From Shouchella lonarensis (lineage in GTDB: Bacteria; Bacillota; Bacilli; Bacillales; Bacillaceae_D): 64,000 nucleotides of DNA. Location of the stretch: positions 1-64,000 of the forward strand of contig NZ_FMYM01000011.1 in NCBI RefSeq assembly GCF_900096965.1, read 5' to 3'. Below, piece by piece: positions 16,528 to 25,130 of this stretch (positions are counted from its first letter, which is position 1; every line of letters starts with the position of its first letter). The position numbers and the translations under genes were made by a program. Below the pieces are notes generated by a model that did no database searches, was not told where the DNA came from, and was given only the letters and a program-made list of their open reading frames with translations.

Positions 16528-18692
16528 ACATTTGCCCCATCAGGCGCCTTCATTGTCAAACTCACACGCCCTTTTTGCTTGTCAACACCTTCGACCCAGA
16601 CAGTCACAATGTCACCAATGGACACGACATCTAATGGATGCTTCACGAACCGATTAGTCAGCTTTGAAATATGAACAAGCCCATCTTGCTTTACACCGAT
16701 ATCAACAAAAGCACCGAAATCTACAACATTTCGCACCGTTCCTTGCAAGGACATCCCTTCCTCTAGGTCCTCTAACGAGAGCACGTCTTGCTTCAATTGG
16801 GGTGCACTTACTTCATCACGTGGATCTCGTCCTGGACGAATGAGTGAATCAACGATATCTTGCAACGTTAACAAACCGACACCGATTTTCTCGGCTAATT
16901 CTTTTAACGACAAACTTTCTAAACGCTCTTTTAACACCGTTGTACCAATGTCCTTGGCTGTTGAACCCGTCAACGCTAACAGTGACTCAGCGTGATTGTA
17001 ACTTTCGGGATGGATGGCTGTCGCATCGAGCGCATGACGTCCAGATGGAATCCGCAAAAATCCGATACATTGCTCGTATGTCTTTGCACCTAAACGAGGG
17101 ACTTTTTTTAACGCTGTACGAGAAGAAAAGGAACCTCCCTCTTCACGCATACGCACAATATTTGTCGCTTGCGTTTTATTTAAACCTGCCACATACTGCA
17201 ACAACGCTACAGAAGCAGTGTTGACATTCACACCTACACGGTTGACGACTGTCTCAACGACAAATCGGAGCGAGTCATTTAACTGCTTTTGTGACACATC
17301 ATGCTGATACTGACCCACACCAACCGACTTTGGGTCAATTTTCACTAACTCAGCCAGCGGGTCTTGCAGACGTCGCGCGATTGAAATGGCGCTGCGTTGC
17401 TCAACTGATAAAGACGGAAATTCATCCTGCGCCAGCGGAGACGCTGAATAAACACTTGCGCCCGCTTCATTCACAATGACATAGTAAATGGCCTCATCGA
17501 GTTGTTTTAATGCGTCTGCAACAAACTGCTCCGTCTCTCTCGAAGCCGTTCCATTTCCAATCGCAATCATTTTGACGCCGTACTGCCTCACTAAACGCGT
17601 AAGCATCGCCACTGCTTCTGTTGTCTTATGGTGTGGCGCTGTTGGATAAAATACACCTACTTCCAATGACTTCCCCGTCTCATCCACGACCGCCCATTTA
17701 CAACCGGTTCGAAAAGCAGGATCAATTCCAAGAACGATACGCCCTTTCATCGGTGGCTGCAATAACAATTGCTGCAAGTTTTTCGCAAACACGCGCATCG
17801 CTTGTTCTTCCGCCTTTTCCGTTAACATCGTCCGTGTCTCTCGTTCCAACGATGGCTCCAGCAGACGCGCATAACCATCCTCAATTGCCACTTCGACCAG
17901 TGGAATAACTGGAGAAGTACGCGCACCTATGTACATCCGCTTCATTTCTGCCAGTAATCTTTCTTTAGGAAAACGCACCCGAACGTTTAACACACCGTCC
18001 TTTTCACCCCGATTCAATGCCAATATTCGGTGCGGCACGATGTTACTTACTGCTTCATGATATTCATAATACATTGCATAAGTACCTTTTTCATCGAGCT
18101 CACCATTTGCCTTTTTTGCTGCTTCGATCGTTGCTTGTCTCTGCCCGAGATCACGCAACCGGGCACGTACTTGGGGAGATTCTGCGGCTTGCTCAGCAAT
18201 AATATCACGCACACCAGCCCATACCTTTTCAAGACTGTCCAATCCTTTTTCGATAGCTATGTATTCATTCGCTGCTGCTGAAAGATCATCTACACGCGGA
18301 AAGGTTAAAATTTGCGTCGCTAACGGCTCGAGTCCTTGCTCTTTCGCAATGGTCGCTCGCGTACGCCGCTTCTTCTTATAAGGGAGATATAAGTCTTCCA
18401 CTTGTTGCAGTTTCTCTGCCTTCAAAATGCTTTGCTTTAAATCAGTCGTCAGTTTTCCTTGCTCGTCCACTAAGCGTAGTACTTCTTCTTTACGTTGCTG
18501 CAACTGAACCGCATATGCGTAACGGTCTTCAATCTCTTTTATTTGCCGATCGTCGAGTCCTCCTGTTTGTTCCTTACGATAACGGGCGATAAATGGCACC
18601 GTATTGCCTTCTTCTAACAGCGCCACAACTTTCCTCACTTGCCGTTCAGAAATACCGATCTCACTCGCTAGTTGATCAAATAATGTTTCCAT
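16524..18692 (-). CDS. tex: Tex-family transcription accessory protein
   Basis: A 722-aa Tex protein (B. subtilis YdcI). Order: N-terminal helical domain, YqgF/RNase H-like domain with GRIVLGIDPAFRTGCKWAV at about 325, helix-hairpin-helix motifs (VNTASVALLQYVAGLN), and a C-terminal S1 RNA-binding domain (GTVRNVVDFGAFVDIGVKQ). It binds nucleic acid and influences transcription and toxin expression in several bacteria. AAGGAGG supports ATG 18692. Convergent with cmpA. Confidence 0.93.
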   Translation of the reverse strand: METLFDQLASEIGISERQVRKVVALLEEGNTVPFIARYRKEQTGGLDDRQIKEIEDRYAYAVQLQQRKEEVLRLVDEQGKLTTDLKQSILKAEKLQQVEDLYLPYKKKRRTRATIAKEQGLEPLATQILTFPRVDDLSAAANEYIAIEKGLDSLEKVWAGVRDIIAEQAAESPQVRARLRDLGQRQATIEAAKKANGELDEKGTYAMYYEYHEAVSNIVPHRILALNRGEKDGVLNVRVRFPKERLLAEMKRMYIGARTSPVIPLVEVAIEDGYARLLEPSLERETRTMLTEKAEEQAMRVFAKNLQQLLLQPPMKGRIVLGIDPAFRTGCKWAVVDETGKSLEVGVFYPTAPHHKTTEAVAMLTRLVRQYGVKMIAIGNGTASRETEQFVADALKQLDEAIYYVIVNEAGASVYSASPLAQDEFPSLSVEQRSAISIARRLQDPLAELVKIDPKSVGVGQYQHDVSQKQLNDSLRFVVETVVNRVGVNVNTASVALLQYVAGLNKTQATNIVRMREEGGSFSSRTALKKVPRLGAKTYEQCIGFLRIPSGRHALDATAIHPESYNHAESLLALTGSTAKDIGTTVLKERLESLSLKELAEKIGVGLLTLQDIVDSLIRPGRDPRDEVSAPQLKQDVLSLEDLEEGMSLQGTVRNVVDFGAFVDIGVKQDGLVHISKLTNRFVKHPLDVVSIGDIVTVWVEGVDKQKGRVSLTMKAPDGANV

Positions 18693-18790
18693 CACGATTA
18701 TCAACCTCCTTCATTTTTAATTATACGCAGAAAAGACACTGAAAGAAACCAAAAGAAATAGCAGGTTGAAACTGAATACTCATATACTTA

Positions 18791-18823
18791 AAAAGGCCTA
18801 AAACCATCACTGGCTCCAGACCT
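18791..18823 (-). terminator. Terminator of the LPxTA-protein gene
   Basis: On the minus strand AGGTCTGGAGCCA / TGGTTTTAGGCCT pairs (several G-T) and runs into TTTTT, 26 bp past the stop of the surface-protein gene. Confidence 0.7.
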
Positions 18824-18848
18824 ATCATCATTTATGTTATGTTATATC

Positions 18849-19844
18849 TTATAATGCCGTGCGACGAACGCGAGAAATTAACTTCACTGCAAAGCCAAGC
18901 AATACAGCCATTGTACCGGCCACAGCATACATACCTGTATCTGTTGCTGTATTAGGTAATTTCTTACCTTCTTTTGCCTTCACTTCTGTTTTTGGCTTTG
19001 TATTTTTCTTGACCTCTTTTTTTCCATCTGAAGTCTTCTTGACTTCTTGCTTATTAGCTTCTTGTTTGTTAGCTTCTTTTTTTGAAACCTTCGCCACTGC
19101 TGGTGTTGTAGATTTCTCACCAGAAGCGTTATTTATGCTCTTAGTTTTTGTGACAATTTGTTCTTCACCATTTTCCAAATCACACTCACCGAAGTACATG
19201 TCATATTCTTCTTCAGAAAGACTGTTAAGCCACTCTTCTAAGAGTACATCAATCATCTCATCTTCAAGGTCAGGACCAAAGAAGACGACTTCACACTCTC
19301 CATCCGCATGAACAACATCAAAAATAAAATCTTCACCAAAAATAAGCTCGCTTAATTCTTTAACCTTTTCTGGTTCTGGATTCACTTCTTCTTTAGACTG
19401 ATCTTCTTTGCTGTCTTCTTTTTGAGACTCATTCTTTACCTCTTCAGAAGTCTTTTCTTCAGTCTTTGTTTCTTCTTCATTCTTTACTTTTTCTTCAACC
19501 TTTGGTTCCTCGTCTTTCTTCACATCTTTATCGGCTTCGACACCTTTGTTGTCGTCGTTGTTTTCTTTAACAACTTCGCCTTCTTTTGTTTCATCTTTCT
19601 CACCTTTTGCTAGTACCTCGTCTTTCTTTTCCAACACATCTTCTTTTGTCAGCACGTTAACTACTTTCTCAACTGATTTCACTTCATCAATTGCATCTGT
19701 TGTCGCACCAAACGCTGTTCCTGCTGCAGGTACAGAAACAGCCACTGTTGCCGCGAGCGTCAAAGCTGTCATGCGTTTCACAAAATTAGTGCGACGGCGC
19801 TTGTTTCGCTGCATCTTTTCTTTGTAATCGAATTGACCCTTCAT
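18849..19844 (-). CDS. LPxTA-type cell-wall-anchored protein
   Basis: A 331-aa surface protein. A basic N terminus and hydrophobic segment (MTALTLAATVAVSVPAAG) form a signal peptide. The middle is extremely acidic and Lys/Glu rich, of low complexity. The C terminus has the sortase motif LPNTA, a hydrophobic stretch and a basic tail (ISRVRRTAL). I start at ATG 19844 (MKGQFDY); the frame is open to 19928. LPxTA is typical of class D-type sortases, but no sortase gene is in this window. Likely an extended charged wall spacer; function unknown. Confidence 0.8.
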   Translation of the reverse strand: MKGQFDYKEKMQRNKRRRTNFVKRMTALTLAATVAVSVPAAGTAFGATTDAIDEVKSVEKVVNVLTKEDVLEKKDEVLAKGEKDETKEGEVVKENNDDNKGVEADKDVKKDEEPKVEEKVKNEEETKTEEKTSEEVKNESQKEDSKEDQSKEEVNPEPEKVKELSELIFGEDFIFDVVHADGECEVVFFGPDLEDEMIDVLLEEWLNSLSEEEYDMYFGECDLENGEEQIVTKTKSINNASGEKSTTPAVAKVSKKEANKQEANKQEVKKTSDGKKEVKKNTKPKTEVKAKEGKKLPNTATDTGMYAVAGTMAVLLGFAVKLISRVRRTAL

Positions 19845-20063
19845 TCGTCTTCCACCATCCTTGGACATTTTATGGGATCTTCCAATCCCGGTATTGATCA
19901 TAGCATGTCCTGATAGGAAGCACAACAAAAAAGGCTCCTATTCTCTAAAAATGAGCCTATAGACCTATTTTTTTGCATACTTATCCCTTAATATGTAAAA
20001 TTATCTTTTTAAGAGAAAAAATGGCGCGTCAACCACTATTATCCAATTAACAAACATGATGAA

Positions 20064-20414
20064 TTAAAAATCGACTAAACCTAAACTGATTGTCAAAGCT
20101 TTATCAACAGACGCCATCATCTCATCGTCTAAGTTCGTAATTTTGTCTGTTAATCGTTGTTTATCGATCGTACGGACTTGCTCAAGCAAAATGACCGAAT
20201 CTCGGTCAAAACCATATTTACGTGCATTAATTTCAACATGTGTCGGTAATTTTGCTTTTTGTATTTTTGCCGTAATCGCAGCGACAATCACTGTTGGACT
20301 AAAGCGATTCCCGATATTATTTTGGATAATCAATACAGGTCGAATGCCACCTTGTTCTGAACCGACAACAGGTGACAAGTCGGCAAAATAAACATCTCCT
20401 CTTTTAACTATCAA
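20064..20414 (-). CDS. ndoA: mRNA interferase EndoA (MazF family toxin)
   Basis: A 116-aa MazF toxin almost colinear with B. subtilis NdoA/EndoA, which cuts RNA at UACAU. The [20 protein letters not shown] start and the [18 protein letters not shown] core are conserved. TTG start with GGGGTG upstream. It lies 2 bp after the antitoxin gene, in the alr-ndoAI-ndoA order of Bacillus. The rsb/sigB genes that follow ndoA in B. subtilis are absent here. Confidence 0.95.
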   Translation of the reverse strand: MIVKRGDVYFADLSPVVGSEQGGIRPVLIIQNNIGNRFSPTVIVAAITAKIQKAKLPTHVEINARKYGFDRDSVILLEQVRTIDKQRLTDKITNLDDEMMASVDKALTISLGLVDF

Positions 20415-20416
20415 AA

Positions 20417-20665
20417 CTACACCCCACTAACGAGACGTGTCAGCGTGTGGTCCGCTTCCTCCTCAGCCAGAAAGGCTTCTGATGCAATATTCAAGTTGAT
20501 CTTCGCCATTTCCATATAACCTTGTTGCATCGACTCGCGTATGTCATATTTAGCTTCTAGTCGCGCTTGACGTCTCGCGTGAGCAGCTAGCTTTTTGGCA
20601 TCATCCCAGTTTTGTTGTTCCAACACAGCGTCCACCTCATCTTCGTCATCAGTTACAGAGCACAC
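20417..20665 (-). CDS. ndoAI: EndoAI antitoxin with atypical N-terminal half
   Basis: An 82-aa protein whose second half ([19 protein letters not shown] ... RLVSG) matches the toxin-binding part of Bacillus EndoAI. The first ~40 residues (acidic [15 protein letters not shown], then [11 protein letters not shown]) do not resemble the ribbon-helix-helix DNA-binding domain of EndoAI (a KISLP-type strand and an NRSDF-type helix in relatives). No other frame upstream encodes that domain. GTG start with AGGG. It should neutralise NdoA but may not autorepress in the usual way. Confidence 0.8.
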   Translation of the reverse strand: MCSVTDDEDEVDAVLEQQNWDDAKKLAAHARRQARLEAKYDIRESMQQGYMEMAKINLNIASEAFLAEEEADHTLTRLVSGV

Positions 20666-20875
20666 ATGTATCCCTAATGAATCAATCGTCTCACATCATT
20701 TTACAACATTTCACGTTGTTTTTCACACATGTTACACCGTTTATCATATCATTCTTGCCCCGTTTTGAAAAGCCCTTTTTCATATTTAATTTGAATCTCG
20801 ACGTCAAATGTACATTCACATAGACTCTTACTTGTTCGTCATTTTTTCCTTAAATAAAAATTTTATGCATGACCT

Positions 20876-22048
20876 TTAAGAAAGAACGTCTCCGCCTTTT
20901 AAATATATGCGTGGAATACGCGCACCCAACAAGCACGGGACTTCATAATTAATTGTCCCTAAACGCTTTGCCACCTCATCCATAGAAATATATGCTTCTT
21001 TACTACCACCAATTAACGTCACTTCTGTCCCTACCGACATACGGTAAGGGAGTGAAACCATACATTGGTCCATACAAATACGCCCTAGAAATGGCGCTTC
21101 TTTACCATCTACAAGCACATAGCTTCCATCAACGCTGTTGTTTCTAAGCCATCCGTCACCGTAACCGATAGGGACTGTTCCAACAATCGTTTTTTCAGTC
21201 GCTCGATAAGTCGCACCGTAACTGACTGCCTCTCCAGCAGTAATTTCTTTGACAAAACTTAGTTTTGCTTTTAGAGAAAGTGCTGGATTTAACTGGAAAG
21301 GTAATTCATCCTTCATCTCGGGTGAGGGGACTAAACCGTACATAGCGATCCCAAACCGAACCATTGAAAACATGTCGTCCGGAAACCTCAATGCGGCAGC
21401 ACTGTTGCCACAATGAACATACGGCACCGATAAACCCGCTTTTTGCATTTGCGCTAAAAACGTTCGAAACCGCTGCATTTGTAACTGAAAATACCTCGTA
21501 TCTTGTTCATCCGCTGTAGCAAAATGCGTAAACACACCTTCAAGCATCATCCCCTCAGCATGTTGAATGTCTTCCATAATTGCGATCATCTCTTGCGATG
21601 TTCGCACACCTAAACGTCCCATCCCTGTATCAACTTTTACATGCATCCGCAATGGTTCGACTGGATCTTCCCCGTCCATATATTGTTCAGCCTCTCTGAG
21701 CCATTCCCGTTCACAAACAGTGACAGCGATCCGGTGTTCTCTAGCAATGCACACGTCTTCAGCACGAATCTTACCCATCACGAAAATTGGCGCCTCAATT
21801 CCTTGCTCTCGCAATGACAACGCTTCATCAAGCAAGGCCACTGCCACATGCGTTGCTCCTGCCTCAAGTGCTGTTTTAGCCACCGCAAATGCGCCGTGTC
21901 CATAACCATTTGCTTTTACAACTGCCATCACCTTCACAGGACGTGATTGTTGTTTATACAGCGATAAAAGCGAACGCACATTGGTTGCGATCGCATCTAA
22001 GTCCACTTCAATCCATGTATCTCTATAATACAAGGGTTTCTTTTTCAC
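20876..22048 (-). CDS. alr: Alanine racemase
   Basis: A 390-aa PLP enzyme converting L-Ala to D-Ala for peptidoglycan. Lys45 in VVKANGYGHG is the PLP lysine; the C-terminal catalytic Tyr is in VSYGATYRAT. GGGGGAG favours the GTG at 22048 (M-KKKPLYYRDTW, aligning with the B. subtilis start) over ATG 22066. Located upstream of ndoAI-ndoA and downstream of ydcC, as in B. subtilis. Confidence 0.95.
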   Translation of the reverse strand: MKKKPLYYRDTWIEVDLDAIATNVRSLLSLYKQQSRPVKVMAVVKANGYGHGAFAVAKTALEAGATHVAVALLDEALSLREQGIEAPIFVMGKIRAEDVCIAREHRIAVTVCEREWLREAEQYMDGEDPVEPLRMHVKVDTGMGRLGVRTSQEMIAIMEDIQHAEGMMLEGVFTHFATADEQDTRYFQLQMQRFRTFLAQMQKAGLSVPYVHCGNSAAALRFPDDMFSMVRFGIAMYGLVPSPEMKDELPFQLNPALSLKAKLSFVKEITAGEAVSYGATYRATEKTIVGTVPIGYGDGWLRNNSVDGSYVLVDGKEAPFLGRICMDQCMVSLPYRMSVGTEVTLIGGSKEAYISMDEVAKRLGTINYEVPCLLGARIPRIYLKGGDVLS

Positions 22049-22201
22049 GATTTTCTCCCCCAACATCCCTCTCCTATCCTTACTATTATAAAAGCAGTAA
22101 AAAAAATTGTCGAGGAAATTGTGTTAAATGTTGATGATATCCACTAATTCCCATGTAATAACAAAAGAAAGACCGCCTACGCGGTCAAAAACTTGTTAAA
22201 T

Positions 22202-23230
22202 TTATTTCATCGTCCGACCATAGACAGATCGGGCAACTTCAACTAACTCTTCCTGTTCAATCGTATCTGACACAAGGAAGAAATCAGAACCATTGTGAGA
22301 CCACATGACACGCCCTGATGCCTGAACACCAATTGTAAAACCTAAATCAACCGGGTCTCCTTTAATGACATTAAACGATGCTGATGCTTCCTCAACCGGC
22401 GCGCTCTCTTCTTGAATAAGCGTAAATGATCGCGCTTCTCCTTCGTATTGCTGAACATACGTCTTTCTATCGTCCACTTCAACAATCTCAGTGTTTGGTT
22501 GATCACTCACCCCATCCGGAACAAACATCGGATAAAGAACTTCCAATTCCTCTTCTTCACTTTCCTCTGCTGCTGCAATTGTTGGCTCCGACATTTTTGC
22601 ACCTGTTAAGGTTTTTTCTGTATCAAAATCTTCCTTTGCAAGCGCAGGATTTTTCTCAAACTCTTCAAAGTTCAAATCAACCAACACTTGACCATCGGCA
22701 TCCATAATTTTCACTGATACCGGCGATAAATCTTTTTTATTTAAGCGTATCTCTTGGTTGCTTAAATTTTTGTTTTGATAATTGGTCATCGTTTTAAACA
22801 CATATGCTGCTTCATCTTGTGTAAACACGACATCTGCGTCTAAACTAATGTCTTTTAACAACGACTCATACAAGTATGCTTGGCTACTTGTTTTTGGCCA
22901 ATCACTTTGAAACCGGAACGTCTTATCCAATGCAGGTGTGAGCACAAATACACCTTCATCATTTTTTAAGATAATTTGACTTTGCTTGTTATTCGCATTC
23001 GTCAAGATCACCTTATAGTAAGCATTGTCTTTCTGCCATACTTCCACATTATACGTTTGTGGTTCTTGACCTGTCTCAAGTACCATTGTTCCTTTCGACC
23101 TATAACTTGTTACATCTTCAAGTGCACCCTCAATATCATTTAATACATCTTCCTTTGACTTCTCACCACACGCTGCGAGCATGACCAACATACAGCACAT
23201 AACAACGGTCAACCACTTTGTCTTCGCCAT
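22202..23230 (-). CDS. ydcC: Lipoprotein YdcC (sporulation-associated)
   Basis: A 342-aa lipoprotein with lipobox LAAC (Cys at about 21). The N-terminal region of about 200 aa resembles the LolA/LppX-like convex beta fold of 'outer membrane lipoprotein-sorting' proteins. An acidic linker follows, then a C-terminal DUF4367-like domain. In B. subtilis ydcC is immediately upstream of alr and expressed during sporulation. GGGAG precedes ATG. acpS, which lies near ydcC in B. subtilis, is not here. Confidence 0.87.
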   Translation of the reverse strand: MAKTKWLTVVMCCMLVMLAACGEKSKEDVLNDIEGALEDVTSYRSKGTMVLETGQEPQTYNVEVWQKDNAYYKVILTNANNKQSQIILKNDEGVFVLTPALDKTFRFQSDWPKTSSQAYLYESLLKDISLDADVVFTQDEAAYVFKTMTNYQNKNLSNQEIRLNKKDLSPVSVKIMDADGQVLVDLNFEEFEKNPALAKEDFDTEKTLTGAKMSEPTIAAAEESEEEELEVLYPMFVPDGVSDQPNTEIVEVDDRKTYVQQYEGEARSFTLIQEESAPVEEASASFNVIKGDPVDLGFTIGVQASGRVMWSHNGSDFFLVSDTIEQEELVEVARSVYGRTMK

Positions 23231-23461
23231 AAACTCCCTTCACCCCTTCTAATCTACTTGTAAATGTGAACAAAGTCGTCCACCCTTCGTTGCTGTACAC
23301 TATATGAGGCGACATTAGACAATATGCAGACAAGTCGTTTTAAAAAGCAGGTTTGAAAGGTCTATAGACAACAAAACGTCTAAATAGGAAAAAGTGTGAT
23401 ACTATAACAGTAAGGAAATTTTTTACTCATACATACATTTAAGCAATAGGGAGTGAAATCA

Positions 23462-24229
23462 ATGATGTTTATCCGAAACGAATCCTTTTCAACATTTGTC
23501 CACCGATACCCTGTCGTTACAACCCTTGCTGGCTTAAATATCATCATCCACCTATGGGTGCTGTTTTTACCGTATGGAGCGGAACTTTACCGCCAAGGTG
23601 TTGGCGCAAATTTTCTCATTAGTACAGGAGAATATTGGCGTCTGCTAACACCAATCTTTTTACATTCAACGCAATCACTTTTCCACTTGTTATTCAACAC
23701 ATTTTCACTCGTCATCTTCGCTCCTGCACTCGAAATCATGCTTGGGCGATTCAAGTTTCTTGCCGTTTATTTACTAGCTGGCGTTGTTGCCAATATTGCT
23801 ACGTTTTTACTAGAAACACCCATGTACACACACGTTGGTGCTTCAGGTGCGATCTTCGGGTTGTTTGGTGTTTACTTGTATATGTTTTTAGCGCGGAAAG
23901 ACTTGCTCGACACCCAAAACAGTCAGCTCGTCCTAACGATTCTTGCCATTTCAGTTGTCATGACATTTGTCTCACCACAAATTAATATTCTAGGTCATTT
24001 ATTCGGATTAGCAGGTGGACTCATCCTTGCGCCTTTATTCACGCGCAACGCAAAGCCCTTTTATGCAGTGCGCCATACAAGTCGTAAAACCTACCTCGAT
24101 GAAGATGACATTTCATTCAAACCAAACCGATGGAAAAATCGCGCACGCAACCAAAAAGTCATACGAATCGTTCTAATTGTTATCGCCGTTCTCATTGCAA
24201 TCGGCATTTATACACGCCTTAATATGTAA
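23462..24229 (+). CDS. ydcA: Rhomboid-family intramembrane serine protease
   Basis: A 255-aa membrane protease with six core segments. The catalytic Ser128 lies in VGASGAIFG and the His179 partner in NILGHLFGLAGG. It cleaves transmembrane substrates within the membrane; the substrate is unknown. The start is ATG 23462 with GGAG at proper spacing; a GTG nine bases upstream is also open. Divergent from ydcC. The C-terminal basic segment and an added hydrophobic helix (IVLIVIAVLIAIGIY) follow the rhomboid core. Confidence 0.9.
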   Translation: MMFIRNESFSTFVHRYPVVTTLAGLNIIIHLWVLFLPYGAELYRQGVGANFLISTGEYWRLLTPIFLHSTQSLFHLLFNTFSLVIFAPALEIMLGRFKFLAVYLLAGVVANIATFLLETPMYTHVGASGAIFGLFGVYLYMFLARKDLLDTQNSQLVLTILAISVVMTFVSPQINILGHLFGLAGGLILAPLFTRNAKPFYAVRHTSRKTYLDEDDISFKPNRWKNRARNQKVIRIVLIVIAVLIAIGIYTRLNM

Positions 24230-24233
24230 GAAG

Positions 24234-24268
24234 GAAGAGCCTCCACCATAATTGGTCAGAGGCTCTTC
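24234..24268 (+). terminator. Terminator of the rhomboid gene
   Basis: GAAGAGCCTC ... GAGGCTCTTC forms a perfect 10-bp stem 5 bp after the stop codon. The T run is weak. Confidence 0.65.
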
Positions 24269-24354
24269 TCACTTTGCACCCTGCTCGTCATAGTCGTCCT
24301 ATCCACTGCATAGGATGAAAAGAGCTTGTCACAGAACATAAGGGTGGTCTCTAG

Positions 24355-24957
24355 ATGAAAATCATTCGATATATTAGCGTGCTGCTTTTAGGATGTATAC
24401 TCATTAGTGTCGGCATCAATTTTTTCTTTGTGTCCTACCATTTACTTGATGGTGGTATTTTCGGGGCAGGATTGATCGCTCATTATATTTGGCGTGTCCC
24501 TGTCGGCATGACCATTCTTATTATCAGTATCCCAATATACATTGGTGCCTGGTTTTATTATCGCCCTTTCTTCTATCATTCTTTAGCAGGCGTGCTTACT
24601 TCTTCATTTCTCATCGATCTTCTTGCAGCGTTTACACCGACGACGCCCATTCTCTCGCCCTTACCAAGCGCTATTGTTGGTGGACTCATGCTCGGCATCG
24701 GCGCAGGCATCATGTTCTTACTTGACATTAGCACAGGCGGTTTCGACCTGCTTGCACAAATGATTTCCGCAAGAACGGCCTGGAATGTCGGAATTTTAAT
24801 TGTTGGATTCGACCTTGCCGTTGTTGTAGCAGGGATCCCCATCGTTAGTTTTGATGAAATTATCTTGTCAACTATTGCAGTCATTGCTACCGGCATTGCA
24901 ACAACAATGATTACTGCGTGGGGCGGAGGTCATACACACAACCACCTATCTCTTTAA
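24355..24957 (+). CDS. YitT-family membrane protein
   Basis: A 200-aa protein with five to six membrane segments, matching the YitT/DUF161 N-terminal membrane part (VGINFFF, LLDGGIFGAGLI, GGFDLLAQMIS). The usual C-terminal cytoplasmic DUF2179 domain is absent, making it a short family member. Function of the family is unknown. AAGGGTGG site before ATG. Confidence 0.8.
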   Translation: MKIIRYISVLLLGCILISVGINFFFVSYHLLDGGIFGAGLIAHYIWRVPVGMTILIISIPIYIGAWFYYRPFFYHSLAGVLTSSFLIDLLAAFTPTTPILSPLPSAIVGGLMLGIGAGIMFLLDISTGGFDLLAQMISARTAWNVGILIVGFDLAVVVAGIPIVSFDEIILSTIAVIATGIATTMITAWGGGHTHNHLSL

Positions 24958-25049
24958 GGCAGCTCGATATCACCCCGAAAAATCCAATACGCGATGCCAT
25001 ATAAACATGCAACCACCGCAATTATGATAAACAATTTTTTGTTACTCAT
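24954..25049 (-). CDS. Possible 31-aa single-span membrane peptide
   Basis: Minus-strand frame MSNKKLFIIIAVVACLYG... ending in an acidic/proline tail (GDIELP). Basic N terminus followed by one membrane helix is the usual pattern of small membrane proteins, and the frame fills the space between two genes. The ribosome site (GTGAAG) is weak. It overlaps the convergent YitT stop by 4 bp. Confidence 0.35.
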   Translation of the reverse strand: MSNKKLFIIIAVVACLYGIAYWIFRGDIELP

Positions 25050-25096
25050 CTTCACGTCGAACCACCACACTTTCACTAAAATAATCACGCATGTCC

Positions 25097-25129
25097 AAAA
25101 AACAGCCGATGCACTGCACCGGCTGTTTT
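25097..25129 (-). terminator. Terminator of ltaS
   Basis: AAACAGCCG / CGGCTGTTT stem with a TTTTTT run on the minus strand, directly after the ltaS stop. Confidence 0.75.
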
Positions 25130-25130
25130 G

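Noticed and set aside
18849-19620. Plus-strand Ser/Phe-rich frames opposite the LPxTA protein
   Set aside because: Mirror image of the low-complexity Lys/Glu codons; no ribosome sites.
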